The position numbers and the translations under genes were made by a program. Source: CAUTXO01 sp963542625 (GTDB taxonomy: Bacteria > Campylobacterota > Campylobacteria > Campylobacterales > SZUA-545). From it: a DNA stretch of 6,041 nucleotides. Position 1 is the stretch's first letter, and every line of letters starts with the position of its first letter. The notes under the pieces are model-generated. The model was not told the DNA's origin, did not search any database, and worked only from the letters and a program-made list of their open reading frames with translations. This document shows, in pieces, positions 1 to 3,780 of the stretch. The stretch spans positions 1 through 6,041 of the forward strand of contig CAUTXO010000077.1 in NCBI GenBank assembly GCA_963542625.1, in the 5' to 3' direction.

Positions 1-41
1 TACTGAAAATAGTCCTCCCAAAACAAATCTACAAGCACAGC

Positions 42-137
42 CTAGTTGGTTTTTTCCGTTGCTTTTATCGTAAAATATGACGAGTGGCCAATCATAACAG
101 CCACGAATAAAATAGCCGCGAATGCTAAGAATTCCAT
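42..137 (-). CDS. 31-residue single-pass membrane peptide, function unknown
   Basis: An ATG at 137 opens a 31-codon frame ending in TAG. The product starts MEFLAFAAILFVAVMIG, one hydrophobic segment long enough to cross the inner membrane, and ends in a short polar tail rich in K and T. A perfect GGAGG (147-143) lies five bases upstream, the strongest ribosome site in the window, which is the main reason to believe the gene. It diverges from hicB across about 45 bases. A second purine-rich site, GGGAGGA (19-13), follows on the same strand, so another gene may start just beyond the window edge as part of the same operon. I do not recognise the family. Candidates are a small subunit of a membrane complex or a hydrophobic toxin-like peptide; nothing in the sequence decides between them. 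Confidence 0.5.
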   Translation of the reverse strand: MEFLAFAAILFVAVMIGHSSYFTIKATEKTN

Positions 138-155
138 AGTTTCCTCCGTTAAGCA

Positions 156-180
156 TTGTATCATAAAACAAAGGATACAA
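156..180. promoter_or_regulatory. Inverted repeat in the divergent intergenic region (possible operator or back-to-back promoters)
   Basis: TTGTATC (156-162) and GATACAA (174-180) form perfect 7-bp arms separated by 11 bases, between the divergent 31-residue peptide gene and hicB. Read on the minus strand, the left arm is part of TGATACAATG, a good -10 for the peptide gene. The right arm, GATACAAAAT, could be a -10 for hicB if translation begins at 266. It also overlaps the AAAGGA (170-175) before the alternative hicB start at 182. It could therefore be a shared operator, two facing -10 elements, or both. Confidence 0.4.
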
Positions 181-212
181 AATGAGCGCTTTGCGCAAAA
201 CACCGAAAAAAT

Positions 213-241
213 TCTTGCTTTTTAACAAAAAATGGCATAAT
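213..241 (+). promoter_or_regulatory. Possible sigma-70 promoter for hicBA
   Basis: CATAAT (236-241), preceded by TGG, resembles an extended -10 element. TCTTGC/TTGCTT at 213-220 is a weak -35 at 15 to 17 bp. Transcription would begin near 248, giving a short leader to the AAGG and ATG at 266. If real, it supports the shorter HicB. The match is modest and AT-rich DNA gives such matches by chance. Confidence 0.25.
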
Positions 242-265
242 CAAAAAAACGCAATAAGGTTCAAA

Positions 266-487
266 ATGATCGTTAATGCTGTAATTGAAAAAGATGAATT
301 CGGATATTTCGCCTACGTCCCTTCTTTGGGTGGTTGCGTATCTCAGGGCAAATCATACGAAGAAGCAATAAAGAACATTACAGAAGCAACAGAGCTATAC
401 CTAGAGAGTTTAAAAGCCAACGAAATTCAAAACATAGGCACAAGAAATTCAGCCATAATCCCAATTGAAGTAGCTTTGAATGCCTGA
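266..487 (+). CDS. hicB: HicB-family antitoxin
   Basis: Antitoxin of a type II HicBA pair; it neutralises the HicA mRNA interferase by binding it. The product (73 residues from this start) shows the typical partial RNase H-like HicB fold: VNAVIEKDEFGYFAYVPSL (3-21), the family motif around PSLGGCVSQG (19-28), and the helix YEEAIKNITEATELYLES (31-48). It ends in a short strand IIPIEVAL with no obvious extra helix-turn-helix or ribbon-helix-helix domain, so direct autoregulation is not evident. I chose ATG 266 because the family normally begins there and AAGG (256-259) lies six bases upstream. The frame is open back to ATG 182, which also has a good AAAGGA (170-175) and would add 28 basic residues resembling nothing in HicB. 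Both starts could be used. Its 3' end overlaps hicA by 8 bases; the order hicB-hicA is the reverse of the E. coli operon but common elsewhere. Confidence 0.87.
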   Translation: MIVNAVIEKDEFGYFAYVPSLGGCVSQGKSYEEAIKNITEATELYLESLKANEIQNIGTRNSAIIPIEVALNA

Positions 488-674
488 ATACCCTAGATTA
501 ACAGCTAAAGAAGCAGAAAAACTATTGCTAGCTAATGGCTTTCTAATCGACCGACAAAAAGGTAGCCACAAAATCTACATCAAGGGAAATTTAAGACAGG
601 TTTTACCACACCATAGCGGAGAGATCCTGCACCCAAAAATCATCAAGCAGGTATTTGAAATTATAGAAAAATAG
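480..674 (+). CDS. hicA: HicA-family mRNA interferase toxin
   Basis: Toxin of the HicBA pair, a ribosome-independent mRNA endonuclease with a double-stranded-RNA-binding-like fold that arrests growth when free of HicB. The 64-residue length is typical. The N-terminal helix LTAKEAEKLLLANGF (7-21) is followed by the diagnostic QKGSHKIY (26-33), in which His30 matches the catalytic histidine of the family, then the strand RQVLPHH (39-45) and a C-terminal helix HPKIIKQVFEIIEK. All key elements are present, so the toxin looks intact. It starts inside hicB with an 8-base overlap, so the two are translationally coupled. On a conjugative element it would act as an addiction or stabilisation module, perhaps also in anti-phage defence. 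Confidence 0.92.
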   Translation: MPEYPRLTAKEAEKLLLANGFLIDRQKGSHKIYIKGNLRQVLPHHSGEILHPKIIKQVFEIIEK

Positions 675-715
675 CATCCGGGAAGCCATAAAGCTCTCTT
701 TACGCTAAGAACTCT

Positions 716-796
716 TTAGAAAAAAGATCCTACTATTATTCCAAGCCAAAATTTTAACAACCCCAATCTTTCCTTAGCTTCATCTAATTTCGGCAT
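716..796 (-). CDS. 26-residue amphipathic/hydrophobic peptide, possibly a truncated membrane protein
   Basis: ATG at 796 begins MPKLDEAKERLGLL and ends with a hydrophobic stretch KFWLGIIVGSFF before TAA (718-716). Three signals line up as in a real gene: a consensus TATAAT (826-821), AAGGTGG (808-802) five bases before the ATG, and a very short leader. The sequence resembles the beginning of small single-helix membrane proteins that I believe occur in Campylobacter, in which charged DEAKER-like residues precede a transmembrane helix. That resemblance is from memory and not checked. It stops inside the predicted helix, so it may be a decayed copy; slippage at the T6 run near the end only yields FFLKSS and a new stop. 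It could also be a functional short peptide. It lies beside the iteron array and transcribes away from it. Confidence 0.45.
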   Translation of the reverse strand: MPKLDEAKERLGLLKFWLGIIVGSFF

Positions 797-820
797 AAAT
801 ACCACCTTACGAATGGCTGA

Positions 821-826
821 ATTATA
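821..826 (-). promoter_or_regulatory. Consensus -10 element (TATAAT) of the 26-residue peptide gene
   Basis: On the minus strand, AAGTTATAATTCAG contains a perfect TATAAT at 826-821, 24 bases before the ATG at 796. No clear -35 is present, but an A/T-rich stretch lies upstream, as is usual for Campylobacter sigma-70 promoters. The expected transcription start is near 814, giving a leader just long enough for the ribosome site. Confidence 0.45.
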
Positions 827-888
827 ACTTAATTTTTTCTTTAATCTTAGCGCAAAACCGCCTATATTTTGATAATACCCCAAAAAAC

Positions 889-1013
889 ATTAACACACCC
901 CCAAAATCGATAAACACAGTGCCAAAAATCATAAACACACCTCGAAAAAGTATAAACACAGTAGCAAAAACTATAAACACAGTCGATTTTTCATTAACAC
1001 AGTAAAACAAACG
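889..1013. repeat. Six iteron-like direct repeats, 21-bp period
   Basis: The core ATAAACACAG, or close variants, begins at 889, 910, 931, 952, 973 and 993. The spacing is 21, 21, 21, 21 and 20 bp, about two helical turns, so all copies face the same side of the DNA. Copies 1 and 6 read ATTAACACAC and ATTAACACAG; copy 3 ends in CAC rather than CAG. Between cores the spacer is mostly a C followed by an A run; in the fifth unit it is T-rich instead. Upstream, 868-888 keeps only the second half of the unit. On the minus strand the repeats read as a repetitive VFxxF peptide, which I regard as a by-product of the 21-bp period. Confidence 0.8.
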
Positions 1014-1056
1014 CCAAAAACCACAAAAACATCAAAAACTTACACGGCAGGATATC

Positions 1057-1076
1057 CTTTTTGTGCCCACAAAAAG
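1057..1076. repeat. 20-bp near-palindrome (9-bp arms)
   Basis: CTTTTTGTG (1057-1065) and CACAAAAAG (1068-1076) are perfect complements around a 2-base centre. It lies 44 bp after the last iteron. The short centre favours a protein-binding dyad over an RNA hairpin. In iteron plasmids such a dyad often serves the initiator or its repressor; that role is inferred here. A small palindrome GGATATCC (1050-1057) abuts it. Confidence 0.55.
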
Positions 1077-1090
1077 AAAGTAAAAATGGC

Positions 1091-1119
1091 AACAAAGCAT
1101 TATGAATAAATGCTTTGTT
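1091..1119. repeat. Inverted repeat with 11-bp arms
   Basis: AACAAAGCATT (1091-1101) pairs perfectly with AATGCTTTGTT (1109-1119) across a 7-base loop. Flanking GC bases at 1089-1090 and 1127-1128 could extend the stem across a bulge. No T run follows on the plus strand, so it is a poor terminator. It is more likely part of the origin region or an operator upstream of the lipoprotein gene. Confidence 0.5.
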
Positions 1120-1176
1120 AATTGTTGCAACGGTTTTATAAGCTTTGTAGGCTATCTGTTATCAAAATCTTTTTGG

Positions 1177-1208
1177 TATGATCCTTTAAATTTTTTAAAG
1201 GACAAAGT
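1177..1208 (+). promoter_or_regulatory. Promoter -10 plus inverted repeat covering the ribosome site of the lipoprotein gene
   Basis: TATGAT (1177-1182), preceded by a T-rich run, is a plausible -10. It runs directly into a perfect inverted repeat, TCCTTTAAA (1182-1190) and TTTAAAGGA (1194-1202), with a TTT centre. The right arm contains the whole Shine-Dalgarno AAAGGA (1197-1202), six bases before ATG 1209. If transcription starts upstream of the repeat, the mRNA would hide its ribosome site in a hairpin. If it starts near 1189, as the -10 predicts, the repeat is better read as an operator over the start point. Confidence 0.5.
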
Positions 1209-1870
1209 ATGAAGTTTGTAAATGTTAGCGGGGGGGGGGGGCAACCTATAAATTTTCTCTCCTAGGTTTGGTTGGTGCAATAGCACTTAGTTTGAGTTCT
1301 TGTGGCATTTCGCCCAGTCTAAAAAAAGAGGACAGAAACTTTGCTATAAAAACAAACGGTGCCACGAAAGACACAATACTTAAAAAAATAGAAAAAACTG
1401 TTATAGAAAACACAACTTTTAGACGAATAACATTGGCAAAAAAGGTAGAGGAATTTAAATTGTCTTGCACGGAAGATGAAACATACTGCCAAGAAGAAGA
1501 TCAAAAAGTCATAGAATTCAAAGTAAAGCCAAACAGGGTGCTATTATCCTTGTATTACATAGATACTATAGTCGTAGATAAAACAAAAAAAGAAAGCGTG
1601 TTAATACAATATCTAATCGTTCAATATCCGATAGACTTTGAAATTACGGATAGCGAAGTAAGATTTAAATACAACAGAAGCGCGATTATAGATAGAATAG
1701 TAAGCTCTAGGCCGGTAGATACAACAGATACACTTACATTTTCAGAGACAGCTTCAGACGTTGGAACATCTTTGACATTTGGGCTGAATAAAAATTTTAA
1801 AGAAAATAAAAAAGTTACGGGAGATGAATATAATAGAATATTTAAGGCATTAAAAACCTTAAAATTTTGA
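1209..1870 (+). CDS. Phase-variable lipoprotein, out of frame (OFF) as read
   Basis: ATG 1209 has AAAGGA six bases upstream, but a tract of 12 G (1230-1241) puts the reading frame on a TAG at 1263-1265 after 18 residues. With 13 or 10 G the frame joins the long open frame ending in TGA at 1870 and gives about 220 residues. The joined N-terminus reads MKFVNVSGGGG, then YKFSLLGLVGAIALSLSSC, a clear lipoprotein signal peptide with lipobox LSSC, so Cys32 would be lipidated and the protein anchored in a membrane facing the periplasm or surface. The mature part (about 189 residues) is charged and mixed helix/strand, with a pair of cysteines (SCTEDETYC) that may form a disulfide. Starting at TTG 1268 would remove the basic end of the signal peptide, so that is not a credible start. 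I do not recognise the family. Neighbourhood to a T4SS allows, but does not show, a role in mating-pair contact or exclusion. Confidence 0.8.
1230..1241 (+). repeat. Poly-G tract (G12), contingency locus
   Basis: Twelve consecutive G lie 21 bases inside the lipoprotein gene, in the linker before the signal peptide. G runs of 8 or more are the classic slipped-strand phase-variation sites of Campylobacter. Lengths of 10 or 13 are ON; 11 meets TAA soon after (product ending GGGGNL); 12 meets TAG. It is the only long G or C tract in this A/T-rich half. Confidence 0.9.
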
Positions 1871-1894
1871 TTACTATGCGAAAAAAGATACAAT
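1866..1894 (+). promoter_or_regulatory. Probable promoter of the 71-residue gene
   Basis: TTTGAT (1866-1871), 17 bp, then TACAAT (1889-1894) within GATACAAT. The same GATACAAT occurs at the divergent promoter near 155-162 on the minus strand. The element overlaps the lipoprotein stop codon and would allow transcription of the small gene even when the lipoprotein is phase OFF. Confidence 0.4.
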
Positions 1895-1913
1895 TTAACA
1901 CAAAGGACAAACT

Positions 1914-2129
1914 ATGAAAAAATCAAAAGATCTAGACTTTGATATGAAAATTGACGGCAATACAATTGAATTTGACTTGCCGGGCGAAATGCTGCCAGAG
2001 CAATTTTTGGGAGCTTTTTTAGGGCAATCTATGATAGATCTTGAAAAAAGAAAGATTGCAAGACAAAAGGCGCAAGCAAGAGCAAAGAAAAGAAAAAGCC
2101 TAGCCAAACGAAAAACGGCAAACGCTTAA
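1914..2129 (+). CDS. 71-residue bipolar small protein, unknown function
   Basis: ATG 1914 follows AAAGGA (1902-1907) with a six-base spacer. The leader is nearly identical to that of the lipoprotein gene: AAAGGACAAA(G/C)TATGAA, with one difference in 17 bases. The N-terminal half (1-43) is acidic with short hydrophobic segments (FDLPGEMLPEQFLGAFLGQS). The C-terminal part (45-67) is extremely basic, with runs such as KAQARAKKRKSLAKRK, and is probably a helix able to bind DNA or RNA. There is no signal peptide or membrane segment. I do not recognise it. Its place between the candidate origin and the mobilisation operon would suit an accessory DNA-binding protein, but that is inference. It converges on the relaxase gene. 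Confidence 0.72.
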   Translation: MKKSKDLDFDMKIDGNTIEFDLPGEMLPEQFLGAFLGQSMIDLEKRKIARQKAQARAKKRKSLAKRKTANA

Positions 2130-2144
2130 ATTAAATACGAGCAC

Positions 2145-2189
2145 GCAAAAACCGCTAGCCTAGCAAATTTTACCCGGCTTGGTTTTTGC
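2145..2189. terminator. Imperfect hairpin between convergent genes, possible bidirectional terminator
   Basis: GCAAAAACC (2145-2153) pairs perfectly with GGTTTTTGC (2181-2189). An inner GCC (2158-2160) can pair with GGC (2176-2178), leaving an A/T-rich loop. It sits in the 68-base gap between the stops of the plus-strand small gene (2129) and the minus-strand relaxase (2198), where a shared terminator is expected. No T run follows the stem on either strand, so termination would not be of the classical type. Confidence 0.4.
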
Positions 2190-2197
2190 CTGCTAGC

Positions 2198-3034
2198 TCA
2201 CAGCTGCCTAAGATCTTGCTTTAATTTGTCAATCGCCTTATTTGCTCTGATGTTTTTAAAAAATTGACTAATCGTTTCGCTTTGCTTTATGCCGACAAGC
2301 CGGCTAGCGTATTGCTTTAAAAATTCAAGCTTATGCTTCCTAACAAGCCGTTTTTTGTTTTCTTCGCCTAGTGCCTTGTAAAGATCTTTGATTTTTGCAG
2401 TATTGGATCTTAGCCTTTTAAAAAGCAAGGCCGCCCGTTGTTTTTTACCGCTAGCCTTTAACTTATCTATCTTTGCCTTAATGCGATCTTGCTCCTTTTT
2501 CTTTGCTTCTATGCGCGCTTGCAAGCCGGTTATTTTTTGCATATCAGGCGTTGGCAAGCTGTTTTTTAAGCGCTCGATAGTCTGCAAATGCTTTTTTAGC
2601 GATTTGCGGGCAAGATCAATCTCGCGCTCAAGTTTTCTCGTGGCTTGATAGTTGTAGCCCGCTTCGTTTAGATTTGCGGCAAATGAGGCTCTAAGCTTAT
2701 ACAGCCCGCTAGGATCTATCCTTAGCTTTTGCGCCTTAGAATTTTCGTTTTTTAAGAATTTGTGATAGCTATTTAGGAGCACGTGAAAATGCGCGTGCTT
2801 GGTATCGCTATGCAAAACAAAGGCATATTTAAAGCCATCAAAATTATCCTGCAAGGTGCGCCGTAAGATCCTTTCTAGGCGCGGCTTGTTTTGTGGCGTA
2901 ATTTCTTCATCGACGGAAAATATAATATGCACGGCGTCTTTGGCGTTTTTGCGCGGTTGGTAATCTTGCTTCCAATCAGCGTAAAGATCTTCGGCGCTAA
3001 CTCTCTCGCTGCTTTCGTTTTCAAGATCTAGCAA
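2198..3034 (-). CDS. MOB-type relaxase (mobilisation nuclease), N-terminally truncated
   Basis: Relaxases nick the transferred strand at oriT and pilot it into the T4SS. The frame shows HIIFS (36-40) and then FVLHSDTKHAHFHVLLN, which carries the metal-binding motif III: His75, Asp77, His80, His82 and His84. A conserved stretch LRIDPSGLYKLRASFAANLNEAGYNY follows, then a long K/E-rich, coiled-coil-like tail (about 133-278). Missing is the N-terminal motif I with the catalytic tyrosine; whole relaxases are usually 400 residues or more, against 278 here. The only in-frame start near the 5' end is TTG 3034, with a poor ribosome site. A strong AAAAGGAG plus ATG lies upstream but runs straight into TAA. 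The gene therefore looks damaged or shortened, unless a sequencing or assembly error is responsible. It would be inactive alone for nicking. It is last in the virB operon. Confidence 0.72.
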   Translation of the reverse strand: MLDLENESSERVSAEDLYADWKQDYQPRKNAKDAVHIIFSVDEEITPQNKPRLERILRRTLQDNFDGFKYAFVLHSDTKHAHFHVLLNSYHKFLKNENSKAQKLRIDPSGLYKLRASFAANLNEAGYNYQATRKLEREIDLARKSLKKHLQTIERLKNSLPTPDMQKITGLQARIEAKKKEQDRIKAKIDKLKASGKKQRAALLFKRLRSNTAKIKDLYKALGEENKKRLVRKHKLEFLKQYASRLVGIKQSETISQFFKNIRANKAIDKLKQDLRQL

Positions 3035-3063
3035 ACCGTTTAATTTGAGTTTTGCTTATGGTT

Positions 3064-3083
3064 TTACATTGAGCGCTCCTTTT
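3064..3083 (-). other. Strong ribosome site followed by a start-stop (ATGTAA)
   Basis: On the minus strand AAAAGGAG (3083-3076), a six-base spacer and ATG (3069-3067) form an ideal start, but the next codon is TAA (3066-3064). The same ATGTAA ends the 238-residue gene. In a shifted frame the following bases read KTISKTQIKRFARS and then stop at 3021, a basic stretch that looks like a relaxase N-terminus. This suggests the original relaxase start lay here and was broken by an indel, probably with loss of further sequence. Confidence 0.5.
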
Positions 3084-3780
3084 GGTGGTTTAAGATCTTG
3101 CCTAAGATCCGTTCAAGCTTTTTAGGATTTTCTTTGCAAAGATCTAGCTCTTTTCTTTGCGCTTCTTGTAATTTGACGCTCCACTTTGAGCCTTCTAGCA
3201 ATTCAAGCACTAGCGCCAAAGATTTACTAGCGCTTAACGTGCGGCTTAGGATCTTGGCTGCTTCTTTAGGCGTTTTTTGCGCACTTAGGAGATCTTGCAA
3301 GGCTTTATGTGTATTTTGCGCGTTTGGTATAATTTCTGCGTCGGTTGCTGAAAGTGCTTTTGCACCAGGTGATTTATCACTAGCGCCCATCCAGGCATCG
3401 CTATCTGGAGTGTGGAGAGAGCGGACGTCTCCACCAGCAATCAACATTCTTTCAAGTCTTTTAATATTTCGTAACGCCGACTTGTTCGCGTGAAAAATAA
3501 CGTTTGTTCCACTATCGTTGCGTATTCCGATATCCCCCATTTTTGCTTCGTTTAAAGCCTTTGCAGCAATAACTTCGTTATCCAATTTGGATTTAGGATT
3601 TTCCATAACAATATCTGGCGTTTTCGCCACAGCTTCTATTACGTTTTTTAGATCCGCAATGCCATCAAACATCTCTGGGTGTCTTTTTAGTAAAAGCTCT
3701 AAGTCCGCTATCGCTTCTTTTTCTCCACCAAGCACACGCGCTAAGCTAAGCCCTAGCTCGAAGATCTCTAAGTCGCTCAT
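3064..3780 (-). CDS. 238-residue protein of unknown function in the T4SS operon
   Basis: ATG 3780 overlaps the virB10 stop as ATGA, with AAAGG upstream, so translation is coupled. There is no signal peptide or membrane segment, so it is probably cytoplasmic. Residues 1-53 are helical and leucine-rich. Residues 54-110 (TPDIVMENP... GDIGIRNDSGTNVIFHANK) look like a small mixed alpha/beta unit. That pattern recalls the barnase/EndoU/colicin E5-like nuclease-fold segments found in large polyvalent proteins of mobile elements, but I cannot confirm it and the catalytic residues are not obvious. Residues 111-155 are low-hydrophobic linker; 156-238 are helical and basic (LSRTLSASKSLALVLELL, then K/E-rich). 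Its place between virB10 and the relaxase suggests a mobilisation accessory or effector-like role. I do not recognise the family. Confidence 0.7.
   Translation of the reverse strand: MSDLEIFELGLSLARVLGGEKEAIADLELLLKRHPEMFDGIADLKNVIEAVAKTPDIVMENPKSKLDNEVIAAKALNEAKMGDIGIRNDSGTNVIFHANKSALRNIKRLERMLIAGGDVRSLHTPDSDAWMGASDKSPGAKALSATDAEIIPNAQNTHKALQDLLSAQKTPKEAAKILSRTLSASKSLALVLELLEGSKWSVKLQEAQRKELDLCKENPKKLERILGKILNHQKERSM

Larger units (their letters stand above)
868..1119. other. Candidate plasmid replication origin (iterons plus dyads)
   Basis: The stretch from 797 to 1208 holds no convincing gene. It contains six direct repeats, a degenerate seventh copy just before them, a 20-bp palindrome and an 11-bp stem dyad, in A/T-rich DNA. 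Ordered direct repeats of about 21 bp beside dyads are the hallmark of iteron-regulated origins bound by a Rep initiator. No Rep gene is in the window and I see no convincing DnaA box, so the origin call is an inference. The repeats could instead bind a partition or regulatory protein. Confidence 0.5.

Noticed and set aside
822..1010. Minus-strand 62-residue frame with repeating VFIxF units
   Set aside because: The repeats follow from the 21-bp iteron period, which keeps the frame; its start has no good ribosome site and the product is low complexity.
889..1013. CRISPR array
   Set aside because: The period is 20-21 bp in total, much too short for CRISPR repeats plus spacers, and the spacers are similar to one another.
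1091..1119. Rho-independent terminator
   Set aside because: The stem is A/T-rich and no T run follows on the plus strand; no gene ends just before it.
1268..1870. Lipoprotein starting at TTG 1268
   Set aside because: This start has no ribosome site and removes the charged beginning of the signal peptide; ATG 1209 with a slipped G tract explains the gene better.
1246..1893. Minus-strand frames opposite the lipoprotein gene
   Set aside because: Rich in F, L and S as expected for the complement of an A-rich coding strand; no start signals.
2388..2648. Plus-strand 86-residue frame opposite the relaxase
   Set aside because: Antisense to a recognised coiled-coil region; no ribosome site.
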